64,000 bases of DNA from an uncultured Pseudomonadota bacterium (GCA_949295025.1 CASFJK010000001.1:212958-276957); one strand, 5' to 3'; positions 50,717 to 60,808 are shown, numbered from the stretch's first letter. Notes: a model not told the origin generated them from the letters alone. Made by a program: numbers and translations.

Positions 50717-50747
50717 AAAATGTATTAATTATATAAGGACAAGTTAT

Positions 50748-53174
50748 ATGTTGAGTTTGAAAAAAATTGGTGCTTTTGCTGCGAGCATTGCTATGCTTCT
50801 GACAGCTTTTGCCGGTTCAGCTCAGGCTTCGGAAATTGATTTAAATATTCCAATGCTTGATGTTGACTATAATATTTTCGGCTATGCAATAACTGGTTCC
50901 CAAATCTTGTTCTATGGTTTGGGAATTTGTTTATTGGGCTTTTTGTTTGGTCTTTATGAATTTATCAAAATTAAAAAACTTCCGGCTCATAAATCTATGC
51001 TCGATGTTTCTAATTTGATTTATTCTACCTGCAAAACCTATATGAAACAACAAGCCAAACTCTTGGTGGTTCTAGAAATCTTTATTGCGGCTTGTATTTT
51101 CTATTATTTCTATGGTTTGCAAGAAACACCGCTTTCCAAAGTATTTACCATTTTAGGTTGGTCAATTTTGGGTATTTTGGGCTCTTTCTGTGTGGCTTGG
51201 TTCGGTATGAGAATCAATACTTATGCAAACTCCCGTACCGCATTTGACTCTCTTAAAGGTCAAGCTTACTCCGTCATGAGTTTGCCTCTTCGCTCCGGTA
51301 TGTCTATCGGTGTGATGCTCATTTGCGTTGAACTCGTCATGATGATTGCCATTTTGCTCTTTGTTTCTCGCGAGAGTGCAGGTGCTTGCTTTATCGGTTT
51401 TGCTATTGGTGAATCTTTGGGGGCTTCCGCTTTGCGTATTTGTGGTGGTATCTTCACCAAAATTGCCGATATCGGTGCTGATTTGATGAAAATTATTTTC
51501 AAAATTGACGAAGATGATGCGCGCAACCCAGGTGTGATTGCCGATTGTACCGGAGATAATGCCGGTGACTCCGTTGGCCCAACTGCCGATGGTTTTGAAA
51601 CCTATGGTGTGACCGGTGTGGCTCTTATCAGCTTTATCGTGCTTGGTGCCGGTATGATGTATATGCCAAACGGCGAACTTGCCATGATGCAAAATGGTAT
51701 TGATATTCAAGCTCGTCTCATAGTTTGGATTTTTGCTATGCGCTTACTTATGATTTTGACCTCTATGGTTTCTTATTGGTTGAACTCTAAAGTCAGCAAA
51801 GCCATTTTCGGTAACAAAAAATCTTTCAACTTTGAAACACCTCTTACCTCTTTGGTTTGGTTTACTTCCATTATTTCCATTTTGGTAACCTTCGGTGTTT
51901 CTTATGTGATGATTGGCAATATGGGTGAAGATTTGTGGTGGAAGCTTTCCATTATCATTTCTTGCGGTACTTTGGCTGCAGCTTTGATTCCGGAATTTAC
52001 TAAAGCTTTCACTTCTTCAAAATCTAAACATGTTCAAGAGATTGTTAATGCTAGCCGTGAAGCCGGTGCTTCCTTGAACATTATCTCCGGTATTGTTGCC
52101 GGTAACTTCTCCGCTTTCTGGAATGGTTTGGTTATTGTTGGCTTGATGGCTATTGCTTACATGACCTCTATTGAAGGCTTAGATGCATACATGGTTTATC
52201 CGACCGTATTTGCCTTTGGTTTGGTGGCTTTTGGTATGCTCGGCATGGGGCCTGTTACCATTGCCGTTGACAGCTATGGTCCGGTTACCGATAATGCTCA
52301 ATCTGTTTTTGAACTTTCACAAATTGAAGACATTAAAGGTATTAAAAAAGAAATTGAAAAAGATTATGGTTTTACTCCTGACTTTGAGCAAGGTAAACAA
52401 CTCTTGGAAGAAAATGATTCTGCCGGTAATACCTTCAAAGCTACAGCTAAACCGGTGCTCATTGGTACGGCTGTTATCGGTGCAACAACCATGATTTTCT
52501 CAATCATCTTATTGTTGAACCTCAAATTGATGCTTCTTGATCCAAATGTACTCTTTGGTATGATTTTGGGTGGTGCGGTTATTTACTGGTTCTCCGGCGC
52601 ATCTATGCAAGCTGTGTCTACCGGTGCTTATCGTGCTGTAAACTTCATCAAGAAGCATATTAAACTTGATGGTAAAACTGCTGCTTCTGAAGAAGATACC
52701 AAAAAAGTGGTTAAAATCTGCACACAATATGCGCAAAAAGGTATGTTCAATATCTTTATTGTGATTTTCTCTTTCACAATTGCATTTGCTTGCTTTGATG
52801 CTAACCTCTTTGCAAGTTACCTCATCTCTATTGCTATCTTTGGTTTGTTCCAAGCTCTCTTTATGGCTAATGCCGGCGGTGCGTGGGATAATGCTAAAAA
52901 GGTAGTTGAAGTTGACTTGCATGAAAAAGGTACTGATTTGCATGCAGCTACCGTGGTCGGTGATACGGTTGGTGACCCATACAAAGACACTTCATCTGTG
53001 GCTTTGAACCCGATTATTAAGTTCACAACATTGTTTGGTTTGCTCGCGGTTGAAATGGCCGTGGCTGCTCCGCGTTGTGTTTCTTTGGGCTTGGGTATTG
53101 CCTTCTTTATCATTGGATTGATTTTTGTATTGAAATCTTTCTATGGTATGAGAATCGAATCTACCAAAGACTAG
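50748..53174 (+). CDS. hppA: Membrane-bound ion-pumping pyrophosphatase
   Basis: 808 residues, about 16 helices. N-terminal signal-like helix, then DDARNPGVIADCTGDNAGDS (about 256-275), the substrate-binding acid cluster, EIVNASREAGASLNIISG, and ANAGGAWDNAKKVVE near the end. It hydrolyses pyrophosphate and exports protons (or sodium). At the site that decides potassium dependence, the sequence GNTFKATAK has Lys rather than Ala, which indicates a potassium-independent enzyme. CTGDNAGDSVGPTADGFETYG differs from the common NVGDNVGDCAGMAADLFE, marking a divergent subgroup. A terminator follows. Confidence 0.93.
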   Translation: MLSLKKIGAFAASIAMLLTAFAGSAQASEIDLNIPMLDVDYNIFGYAITGSQILFYGLGICLLGFLFGLYEFIKIKKLPAHKSMLDVSNLIYSTCKTYMKQQAKLLVVLEIFIAACIFYYFYGLQETPLSKVFTILGWSILGILGSFCVAWFGMRINTYANSRTAFDSLKGQAYSVMSLPLRSGMSIGVMLICVELVMMIAILLFVSRESAGACFIGFAIGESLGASALRICGGIFTKIADIGADLMKIIFKIDEDDARNPGVIADCTGDNAGDSVGPTADGFETYGVTGVALISFIVLGAGMMYMPNGELAMMQNGIDIQARLIVWIFAMRLLMILTSMVSYWLNSKVSKAIFGNKKSFNFETPLTSLVWFTSIISILVTFGVSYVMIGNMGEDLWWKLSIIISCGTLAAALIPEFTKAFTSSKSKHVQEIVNASREAGASLNIISGIVAGNFSAFWNGLVIVGLMAIAYMTSIEGLDAYMVYPTVFAFGLVAFGMLGMGPVTIAVDSYGPVTDNAQSVFELSQIEDIKGIKKEIEKDYGFTPDFEQGKQLLEENDSAGNTFKATAKPVLIGTAVIGATTMIFSIILLLNLKLMLLDPNVLFGMILGGAVIYWFSGASMQAVSTGAYRAVNFIKKHIKLDGKTAASEEDTKKVVKICTQYAQKGMFNIFIVIFSFTIAFACFDANLFASYLISIAIFGLFQALFMANAGGAWDNAKKVVEVDLHEKGTDLHAATVVGDTVGDPYKDTSSVALNPIIKFTTLFGLLAVEMAVAAPRCVSLGLGIAFFIIGLIFVLKSFYGMRIESTKD

Positions 53175-53198
53175 AAAATATTAAATATTAAAAGAATG

Positions 53199-53235
53199 AA
53201 GGTCTTGGATCCAGACTCTGAGACCTTTATTTTTG
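53199..53235 (+). terminator. Terminator of the pyrophosphatase gene
   Basis: AAGGTCT / AGACCTT around a 15-nt partly paired loop, followed by TATTTTTGC. Confidence 0.7.
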
Positions 53236-53310
53236 CTTGACAAAACAAGCATTTCATGGCTACTTAGAGTCCGATTAAAAATTATGATGTTTAATTAAAT
53301 TATTAAAGCT

Positions 53311-53943
53311 ATGGTTACAAAAAATTTGTTAAGACTGCAAATGTTTAATGTTTTACATGAAAATGTCTTATCTTCCGAAACAATTGAGTATTTAAAAAAG
53401 AATCTCAGTGAAGACGAGTTGGGCGCGTTGGTATCTATGTTTATGGATAATTCAGATACGTGGAATTCTGATTTGAAATCACAACGAAAATTTGATGACC
53501 GTAATTGGTTGATTGATATTGCTCAAAAGTATAATCAAGTTTTGATGTCATTGGATGTTAGCTTTATAACCCAAGGTTCATATGTCGTTCTTTTGGATGA
53601 TGTTTTGCTCTATCTTAAATTTAGGTTAGAAAACAGCGATGTTAGTACCAGAGAGGTTTTTGACGCAGTATATGAATATGTAAGAATCTTGCGTTGTCGT
53701 TGTGATGTGCAGGCAATTCCGGTTTTAGATTCAGAAAACAAACTTCTTTCAAAAATCGTTGAAAATTCTGAGCCGGAGTTGAATCTGCTTGTTATGTCTC
53801 TGCTTTGTTGTTTTTCTTTTGATGACAAAAATATCCCTTTGGTTCAAGAGTTTTTGAATAATAAGAAGCATTTGATTCTGTATTATTTGAAAATATTCAA
53901 TGTGGTCGGAAAAATAATTTTATTTAAAAAGAAAAGGTCTTAG
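53311..53943 (+). CDS. Hypothetical protein, 210 aa
   Basis: Not recognised. Helical, soluble, with LSEDELGALVSMFMDNSDTW and a Cys-rich stretch (ILRCRCDVQAIPVLD), basic C-terminus. Start at ATG 53,311 or 53,341; no strong ribosome-binding site in front of either. Convergent terminator behind. Confidence 0.6.
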   Translation: MVTKNLLRLQMFNVLHENVLSSETIEYLKKNLSEDELGALVSMFMDNSDTWNSDLKSQRKFDDRNWLIDIAQKYNQVLMSLDVSFITQGSYVVLLDDVLLYLKFRLENSDVSTREVFDAVYEYVRILRCRCDVQAIPVLDSENKLLSKIVENSEPELNLLVMSLLCCFSFDDKNIPLVQEFLNNKKHLILYYLKIFNVVGKIILFKKKRS

Positions 53944-53970
53944 GTTTAGCCTAAGACTTTTTCTTTTTTT
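53932..53970. terminator. Bidirectional terminator
   Basis: AAAAGGTCTTAGG / CCTAAGACTTTTT, loop TTTAG, overlapping the 3' end of the plus-strand gene. Confidence 0.85.
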
Positions 53971-54904
53971 GATGTGTTTTCTTTAGTTTTGTATCTAGTC
54001 GATCTTCTTCAATGCCAACCGGATCTTGATGGATGATGATGACGGCGTTAGGGTAAACTTCCCAGATGTTGTCTTCAACCATTTCGGTCATGTCATGAGC
54101 GGCAGAAAGAGGCAAATCACCATCTAGTTCCAGATGAAATTCAAACATATATTTGCCACCTAAATCATGTGTTCTTAAATCATGTATGCCTTTGGCAAAA
54201 GGAGATGAAAGAACAATCCTTTTAATGTCTTTGCGAATCTCGGGAGAAAGTTCGGCATCCATAAGTGTTTTTATTGATTCAGCAGCGATTTTATAAGCAT
54301 TATAGAGTAAATAGCCAGAAATTCCGATGGCGGTTACACTATCAAACCAAGAGATGCCAAACCAAGAAACAATGCACAAAGAAAGGATAATTGAAAGATT
54401 GGTCATCACATCAACCATGTAATGTGCACTATCTGCCTCAATGGCTTTAGAATCGGTCAGCTTTGTAACATAGCGCTGGAAGGCTATAAGTCCGAGTGTG
54501 GAAACCAGAGCAATAATCATAATCAGAATACCAACGGTGGTTTGTTCTATGGGGCGAGGATAAATTAAACGGTTGATGCCATCATACATTACAAAAATGC
54601 CTGAACCGGCAATGAATGCAGCTTGTACCAAAGCAGATATGGATTCCGCCTTGCCATAACCATAGCGGAAAGAATAGCTTTCTTCTTGGGAAGAAAAACG
54701 AACCGCAATAACGGTGATGAGCGAAGCCCCAATATCGGTTAAAGAATCTATCATAGAAGATAAAACCGCCAAAGAACCGGTATAAAATGCACCGAATGTT
54801 TTTAACAAACATAGGCTTATTGCCAGAGTTAGGCTGGCTGTTGTGGCAGATTTTTTCAAACGATTAATTTGTTCTGCCGTCAGATATTTTTGTTTCATAG
54901 ACAT
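53951..54904 (-). CDS. Cation diffusion facilitator (CDF) transporter
   Basis: 317 residues with six membrane helices and a cytoplasmic metal-binding C-terminal domain. The transport site shows SSMIDSLTDIGASL (DxxxD) and ADSAHYMVDVMTNL (HxxxD), the CDF tetrad; DLRTHDLGGKYMFEFHLELD begins the C-terminal domain. It exports zinc, iron or manganese in exchange for protons. The start overlaps the 3' end of the GldFG-type gene by 41 bp (or 35 bp from ATG 54,898), so coupling with it is possible. Confidence 0.93.
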   Translation of the reverse strand: MSMKQKYLTAEQINRLKKSATTASLTLAISLCLLKTFGAFYTGSLAVLSSMIDSLTDIGASLITVIAVRFSSQEESYSFRYGYGKAESISALVQAAFIAGSGIFVMYDGINRLIYPRPIEQTTVGILIMIIALVSTLGLIAFQRYVTKLTDSKAIEADSAHYMVDVMTNLSIILSLCIVSWFGISWFDSVTAIGISGYLLYNAYKIAAESIKTLMDAELSPEIRKDIKRIVLSSPFAKGIHDLRTHDLGGKYMFEFHLELDGDLPLSAAHDMTEMVEDNIWEVYPNAVIIIHQDPVGIEEDRLDTKLKKTHQKKKKS

Positions 54905-57900
54905 GTTTTATTTTTTCCATATTCTTTTGTTCTATCTCATAGAAGTTACCTTGCATATAGGTGGCAAATTTATTTAAGGTTGCATCTTTAGGAAAGGTAA
55001 TAAATTGATAAGATACATAATATTTATTTTCTTTTTTCCAGAAAGACAAATCAATTTTTTCATTACCCTCTACAGCCAGTTTAAGTGTGAACATAAGCTG
55101 CGGATTTTCCAAATTTTCTGTACTGTTAATAATTTGGGTATTGAGTAAATATTTAGCCAAAGCGGCGAGAGTATCAATGTTGTTGATATCGTTGCAACTC
55201 AACAACCGTCCAAAACGCAAATCCCATAAACGACTTAAGGTCCATTCGTTGGCATTGGTTGAAATATCTATCAATTCGATAGCGGCAAGCCATACTTGAA
55301 ATTGGTTGTCAAACTTGATGTAAGCAGCTCTTGTTCCTCTGCCAATTTCAATGTCATATTTACCAACTTCAAAAGACAAAATATTTTCATTTTTATCATT
55401 GTCCAATTCTATTCTGATGTTGGGAGAACCCTTTATGCTTATGGGTTGCAAACCAAAATGAGCAAGATTTTCTGCTTTATCTGATTTTTTTTCATAATAG
55501 CGAGCCTCAATTAACGCACTCAGAAAACTGCGCATTCTATCTTGCATTACCATAAGATGAGATTCTCCTTGCAGTTTCCATTCATTATCTTGTTTATAGA
55601 ATGTTAGAGTCTTATCATGGCTTTGTAGTGTGACGGTTTTTACATCGTTAATTTCTTCTGCCAAATTGGGGAAGAGGGGCTTATTTTCATAAGTGTTAAT
55701 GTTGTTATTTTCTGTTAAATAAATGGAAGCAATTCCGGCTAAAAGCAAAATGAGAGAAACAGCAGCCAAATATCCTAACTGTTTGTTGGGTAAGAATGTT
55801 GACATATTTTGTTTGTTTTGCTTGAGTCTTGCTCTTAAGAGCCAAAAGCTCCAGAATAAAAAGATGATGAGCGGAACGGCATAGATATTGGTGAATTTGA
55901 CGTAAGCATCAATTTTATCTATTTGGTTGTTCAAGTTAAGACGGATATCTCTTAAATCCAAACGTAACGAATCTAATTGTTTGCGAATATTGGCTATGAT
56001 AGAAAGTTCGTCAGGAGTAAAAGTTTCTCTGCCTTCAAATTTTTTCTTGTTCCATATTTCGGCAAGACCGGCTTTGGTTTTATCCATCTTCTCTAAAATT
56101 TCTTGCTCTTTGATGGTGAAATCTTGTCTGGCTTGGCGGCGAATTTTTTCAACAGAAGCAAATTTTCTCGGTTGAGCTGATTTTCCACGTAGTTCTATAA
56201 GGTTTTCTTTGCCGATAAGTACTTCTAAGGCATTGAGCACAAAGTTAACATTGTCAAAGACGGGAACAATGATATTACCATCTTGAGTATTGATTGTGCG
56301 AGACCAAAACGTGTCATAAAGAAAATCGGTATCGGCAACAGCAATAATTTGGAACGGATGTTCTTTTGATTTGCTGATTATGTGAGCTGCAATAATTTTG
56401 GCATATTTATCTTTTTTGAAGTTGCGTAATAGTACGTTGGGATCTTGTGCCGTTTGGGCCCAATCGGCAGATACGGCAGCTGAGTTTTCACTTGATTTAA
56501 GCAAAGGGATGAAAATTGTATCAGCGCTTTCTAACGGACTGATTGTGGCAGCAGAACTAACCAATAGTTTTTTTAGATTATATGTTTCCGGAATTTCGTG
56601 GTTGATTCCATCTTCTAAAATATAAAATTGTAAAATATCTTGAGTATAGTTAGGTGTATTATTTTCATTGCCTACTTGAACCGTTAGTGAATTGTCAAAA
56701 TCGGCAACAGCCATATCTCCATTGAAGCGGAAGCCCCAACTTAAATCTAAGCCGCCGAGATCAGAAGATATAAATTTTTCAGTGACAGGGGCAAAAATGC
56801 GTTCAGAATCAGTTGCAACATCTAAAAAAGCTAAAATTTTTCCACCATTATCAGTATATTTCCGAATCGCAGAAATCATGTCTTTGTTTAAATCTCGCGG
56901 ATGAATTAAAATCAGGGCCTCTAAGTCTGAATTAATGTCTTGAGGTGTAGAGATGGATTTTATGTTATAGAATTTTTCCAGTTGGTTTATTATCTCCCAT
57001 CTGGGGGAAGCAACATTGGCTATAACGGTATCAAAAACAGGTAAGGTGCTCAGAATGCCAATCTTCTTTTTAGAAATGTATAACCGATAAATGGCTTCGG
57101 TTAAATCTTGTTCCAAAAACTGTTGGCGTTCAATGGCAAAGAAGGGTATATTAACTTCTTCATCCAAGCTGTTGCTTAGAGTTAAGCCGAAATAAGCGGC
57201 TTCATTACTATCAATTAAAGGAATTGCTTTCAGACCACCGGTGATTGCATGATCTTCAGCATTGCTAAATGGTTCCGGATTGTAAATTTGATAATTGAAT
57301 TTGTTGTTAGAATATTCGGTATATTGTTTTAACAACATGCAGGTCTTGTCAAACATCAAACGGTATTCGGCATTGCGTTTTCCCAATTCTGGACTGTAGT
57401 ATAATTTAGCCGTTATCGGTTCGGGAAGATTTTTTAATATTTGTTTTGTGGTATTTGTTAAAGCAAAGATTTTTTCTTGAGTGAAATCATATTGCCAAGA
57501 ACGTGCTAGATTGTTGGCTAAGAGGTTGATGCCAACAAACCCCAAAAGCATCAGGATAAAACTTATAATATAGTAAAAACGGTTGGTCGAGGCAAAAATG
57601 CCGGCAGATCCTGAGGTGCGGAAATTGATGATGATGATGGTTGTTAAGTTGAATAATATCATGATGGATAAAAAGAATATGATATCTCTCAATTCAAACA
57701 ACCCTTGTGTGATGTTGAAAAAATGAGTTTCAAAACTGAAAGAAGCAATCATATCAATGATGGCTACAGGAGCAAAAAGTCTGAAAAAGGATAAAATGTA
57801 TTCTAAGCCGCAGAGCATGAATACTAAATTGGCGACAACGGCTAATACCAGAGCTGTAACCTGATTTTTGGTTAATGCTGACATTGTTTGAGAAATGGAT

Positions 57901-58340
57901 AACATACAGCCGGCAATCAGAAAACTTCCGATATAACTGATGAAAATAACTAAATTGTCCGGATTGCCTAATATATTTACCGTTATCCAAAAGGGAAAGG
58001 TTAAGACAAGAGCAATGCCGCAAAATATCCAGGATGCAAAAAATTTTCCTGTAACAAGAGAGAAAGTTGAAACAGGCATTGTCATAATTTGCACAATGGT
58101 TTTGGTGCGAAATTCTTCAGCCCAAAGACGCATAGAAATGCCCGGAATAAATAAAAGGTATAACCACGGTTGGTATGAAAACATGGATACTAAGTTGGCC
58201 AATCCTCGGTCAAAGAAGTGTCCAAAGTATAGAGCAAAAGAGCCGTTTAAGATAAGAAAAGCTATTAGATAAACATATGCAAGAGGTGAGGTGAAATAGC
58301 GTATTAATTCGTTTTTGCAAACTATCCAAAGATTTTTCAT
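54864..58340 (-). CDS. GldF-GldG-DUF4340 fusion protein (ABC-2 permease with auxiliary domain)
   Basis: 1158 residues. The first ~245 form an ABC-2 permease of the GldF type (LWIVCKNELIRYFTSPLAYV; six helices). Then a helix and a GldG-like (ABC_transp_aux) extracytoplasmic domain follow from about 260 (YDFTQEKIFALTNTTKQILK). A coiled coil and a membrane helix lie near 800. Finally, DUF4340 begins near 870 (NDVKTVTLQSHDKTLTFYKQ). Three proteins that are separate in most organisms are one chain. Start at ATG 58,340, seven bases after AAGGAG and overlapping the ATPase stop (ATGA). Substrate unknown. Confidence 0.88.
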   Translation of the reverse strand: MKNLWIVCKNELIRYFTSPLAYVYLIAFLILNGSFALYFGHFFDRGLANLVSMFSYQPWLYLLFIPGISMRLWAEEFRTKTIVQIMTMPVSTFSLVTGKFFASWIFCGIALVLTFPFWITVNILGNPDNLVIFISYIGSFLIAGCMLSISQTMSALTKNQVTALVLAVVANLVFMLCGLEYILSFFRLFAPVAIIDMIASFSFETHFFNITQGLFELRDIIFFLSIMILFNLTTIIIINFRTSGSAGIFASTNRFYYIISFILMLLGFVGINLLANNLARSWQYDFTQEKIFALTNTTKQILKNLPEPITAKLYYSPELGKRNAEYRLMFDKTCMLLKQYTEYSNNKFNYQIYNPEPFSNAEDHAITGGLKAIPLIDSNEAAYFGLTLSNSLDEEVNIPFFAIERQQFLEQDLTEAIYRLYISKKKIGILSTLPVFDTVIANVASPRWEIINQLEKFYNIKSISTPQDINSDLEALILIHPRDLNKDMISAIRKYTDNGGKILAFLDVATDSERIFAPVTEKFISSDLGGLDLSWGFRFNGDMAVADFDNSLTVQVGNENNTPNYTQDILQFYILEDGINHEIPETYNLKKLLVSSAATISPLESADTIFIPLLKSSENSAAVSADWAQTAQDPNVLLRNFKKDKYAKIIAAHIISKSKEHPFQIIAVADTDFLYDTFWSRTINTQDGNIIVPVFDNVNFVLNALEVLIGKENLIELRGKSAQPRKFASVEKIRRQARQDFTIKEQEILEKMDKTKAGLAEIWNKKKFEGRETFTPDELSIIANIRKQLDSLRLDLRDIRLNLNNQIDKIDAYVKFTNIYAVPLIIFLFWSFWLLRARLKQNKQNMSTFLPNKQLGYLAAVSLILLLAGIASIYLTENNNINTYENKPLFPNLAEEINDVKTVTLQSHDKTLTFYKQDNEWKLQGESHLMVMQDRMRSFLSALIEARYYEKKSDKAENLAHFGLQPISIKGSPNIRIELDNDKNENILSFEVGKYDIEIGRGTRAAYIKFDNQFQVWLAAIELIDISTNANEWTLSRLWDLRFGRLLSCNDINNIDTLAALAKYLLNTQIINSTENLENPQLMFTLKLAVEGNEKIDLSFWKKENKYYVSYQFITFPKDATLNKFATYMQGNFYEIEQKNMEKIKHVYETKISDGRTN

Positions 58341-59068
58341 TCGCATACTCCTTGCGTTAGCTTTTTAAAGGCAGTTTCTAAATCGGTACAATCTGCTTTA
58401 AACAGAATGTCTTTCAGCGTGCCGTCGGCAATAATTTTTCCTTTATTGATTAAAATGATACGAGTGGCAATGCTTTGCGCTTCTTCCAGTAAATGAGTGG
58501 AAATTAAAAAAGTTTTGTTTTGGCCCAAAGCTTTTATCAAATTGCGCATATGTTCTTTTTGGTTGGGATCAAGACCATCGGTTGGTTCATCAAGAAGCAA
58601 AATTTCAGGGTTGGAAATAATACTTTGTGCAAAACCAACACGTCGTAAATAACCTTTAGAAAGAGTTTCTATTTTTTGAGCAAAAATTTCTTTGATTTTA
58701 GCGGTTTCAAGAACTTCTTCTATACGTTGTTTTTTTTGAGCTCCAGAAAAACCTCTTAATTCTGCCATATAGTTTAAAAATTCACGGACAGTTAAGTCCG
58801 GATATAATGGAGAACCTTCAGGCAGAAAGCCAATGTGCTTTTTAGCTTCAATCGGAGAAGAAGAAATATCTTTTTCCAAAACAAAAATTTTTCCCGAGCT
58901 GGGTGCAATAAAACCGGAAATCATGTTCATCAAAGTAGATTTTCCGGCTCCGTTTGGACCCAAAATAGCAATTACTTCGCCTATTTGAGTTTTAAAACTT
59001 ATATTATCAACGGCTTTGTTATTACCAAATGTTTTGCTTATGTTTTGTATGTTTAGCGTGAAAGTCAT
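58337..59068 (-). CDS. ABC transporter ATP-binding protein (GldA-like)
   Basis: 243 residues: Walker A LGPNGAGKSTLMNMISGF, signature LSKGYLRRVGFAQ (LSxG), Walker B ILLLDEPTDGLDPNQ, and the H-loop STHLLEEAQ. It energises the GldF-GldG fusion encoded next (four-base overlap). In Gld-like systems of non-gliding bacteria the transported material is unknown. Confidence 0.93.
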   Translation of the reverse strand: MTFTLNIQNISKTFGNNKAVDNISFKTQIGEVIAILGPNGAGKSTLMNMISGFIAPSSGKIFVLEKDISSSPIEAKKHIGFLPEGSPLYPDLTVREFLNYMAELRGFSGAQKKQRIEEVLETAKIKEIFAQKIETLSKGYLRRVGFAQSIISNPEILLLDEPTDGLDPNQKEHMRNLIKALGQNKTFLISTHLLEEAQSIATRIILINKGKIIADGTLKDILFKADCTDLETAFKKLTQGVCE

Positions 59069-59071
59069 AGA

Positions 59072-60034
59072 TTATTCTTTCAATTTAGATATTTTTCCTT
59101 CAGCAATATGTTTTATTTCAGCTTTAATGTTGATTGTATTCTCGGGAGCCTTATTTTGTCGTAAAGTCTGAGCAACAAGATTTAGGCTTGGTAACAAATC
59201 TTTCTTAAAGTTTTTTTCATAACTGTCAATAAGGGCTAAGATGGCAGCAGCAGACAAACCTCCATCGTATATTCCTGCTTCTGAACCAATGTAAAGAATA
59301 TCATTATATAATTCCGGTTGAGATGTTAAATCAGGGGTATACAAAGCACTGATGCGGTAGTTGCTGATGCCTTTTTCATGCAATGTTTGCATGAGCTTAT
59401 CACTTTCTTGCGGAGAGCCAATCAAAACATAAAAATCAGTGTCATTATTGATAAGCATGTTTAAGATAATATTAAAATTATCTTGTCCTTTTTGATAAAC
59501 AGCTCCTCGGATGGTGTATTGGTCTGATAATTTTTGGTTGATCATTTGAGCCAGTTGTCGATAATTTCCTTCAGCCAAAATGATTAGACCAATATTTTTA
59601 ATGTTTTTTCCTTTTAAAATTTTATCCAGCAAATTTATTGCTTCTTCATATGATGTGTGGACAGAGAAGGTGTCTCTTGTTTCATTATTTAAGGTTAATA
59701 AAACTTTGGGTTCGGGCGCTATTTGAAAACTTAATACAGCTTTTGTCTCCGGTGGTAATGAAACCGGATTGGCAATGTCGATATATGTCACTTCATACTT
59801 ATATCCGGCGCTGGCATCGGCCTGGCGTAAAGAATTTTGAATGGCTTGCTGTGCGGCTAATCCCAAATGACTTTCCGTGCCGGAGAGAGGTAATTCGGCT
59901 GCTATTTTAATAACAGGGCGGACAATGGTGTTGCTTCTTTTAGGTTTATATGTCGCTGCAAATACTGTGGCTAAAGCCGTAATTACAGCAATGGCTAAAA
60001 GAATGATTTTGGTTCTTGTTGTCATGATTGACAT
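59072..60034 (-). CDS. Periplasmic binding-protein-like protein (ligand-binding fold type I)
   Basis: 320 residues. N-terminal signal anchor (KIILLAIAVITALATVFA) and two lobes of Peripla_BP_6 type: KIAAELPLSGTESHLGLAAQ, IKNIGLIILAEGNYRQLAQM, TDFYVLIGSPQESDKLMQTL. It resembles branched-chain amino-acid binding proteins but lacks clear ligand residues, and the permease of that family is absent. It starts three bases before the ABC ATPase gene and so belongs to the GldFG-like operon, possibly as its sensor. Confidence 0.65.
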   Translation of the reverse strand: MSIMTTRTKIILLAIAVITALATVFAATYKPKRSNTIVRPVIKIAAELPLSGTESHLGLAAQQAIQNSLRQADASAGYKYEVTYIDIANPVSLPPETKAVLSFQIAPEPKVLLTLNNETRDTFSVHTSYEEAINLLDKILKGKNIKNIGLIILAEGNYRQLAQMINQKLSDQYTIRGAVYQKGQDNFNIILNMLINNDTDFYVLIGSPQESDKLMQTLHEKGISNYRISALYTPDLTSQPELYNDILYIGSEAGIYDGGLSAAAILALIDSYEKNFKKDLLPSLNLVAQTLRQNKAPENTINIKAEIKHIAEGKISKLKE

Positions 60035-60043
60035 GTCTTTATC

Positions 60044-60808
60044 CTACTTTTTATTGATTTCATATAGTGTGATAGCGGCCGCTGTAGATACATTTAAGCT
60101 TTCAACAGTGGGAGATATGGGGAGTTTTACGGTTGTGTCGCAATTTTCTTCAACCAGACGACGCATACCTTTGCCTTCAGATCCCATAACAATGGCGATT
60201 TTTCCTGTTTTATTTATCTCTGAAATATAAGTTGTGGCATAACCATCCATTCCTATAACCCAAAAACCACAATCTTTTAATTGGCTGATTGCTCTTGATA
60301 AATTGGTTACTCTGCAGATTGGCAATTGCTCTATCATACCGGCAGAGGCTTTTGCCATGGTTCCTGTTTCAGTGGGAGAGTTTTTATCTTGGACAATCAG
60401 AGCCAGTGTATCAAAGGCCACGCAAGAACGAATAATGGCGCCGATGTTTTGAGGGTCGGTCACTTGGTCCAGAATTAAAATGTGACAATTTTGTTTATCT
60501 TCTGCCAGCTGGCAAATTTCATCTAAAGTGTAGTTTTCCAGCTCTTGACACTGCATGGCAAATCCTTGATGCACAGCATCTCTGGGGAGCATTTTATCAA
60601 GTTCTTTGCGGTCAATGACAGAAATAAGACCTGTTGATACGTTGTTTTTTAAGCAAGCGCCACGCAGTTCTTCAAGATTTTCTTTACAGCAAAAAATTTT
60701 ATGAATTTTTCTTTTTTTGTTGTTTATTGCAGATAAAATTGCATGGCGTCCATACAATAAGACTCCGGCTTTGGGAGCAGGTGCGGAAGTGTTGAATTTC
60801 TTTGACAT
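60044..60808 (-). CDS. rlmB: 23S rRNA (guanosine-2'-O)-methyltransferase RlmB-like (TrmH/SpoU)
   Basis: 254 residues of SPOUT fold: N-terminal L30e-like substrate-binding domain (GVLLYGRHAILSAINNKKRK), then motif 1 DPQNIGAIIRSC, motif 2 IAIVMGSEGKGMRRL and motif 3 ISPTVESLNVSTAAAITLYE with the knot. It methylates a guanosine ribose, G2251 in E. coli. Ten bases separate it from the binding-protein gene. Confidence 0.93.
   Translation of the reverse strand: MSKKFNTSAPAPKAGVLLYGRHAILSAINNKKRKIHKIFCCKENLEELRGACLKNNVSTGLISVIDRKELDKMLPRDAVHQGFAMQCQELENYTLDEICQLAEDKQNCHILILDQVTDPQNIGAIIRSCVAFDTLALIVQDKNSPTETGTMAKASAGMIEQLPICRVTNLSRAISQLKDCGFWVIGMDGYATTYISEINKTGKIAIVMGSEGKGMRRLVEENCDTTVKLPISPTVESLNVSTAAAITLYEINKK

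Noticed and set aside
51162-51710. 182-codon minus-strand frame inside the pyrophosphatase gene
   Set aside because: His/Thr-rich shadow caused by the codon bias of the real gene; no start signals.
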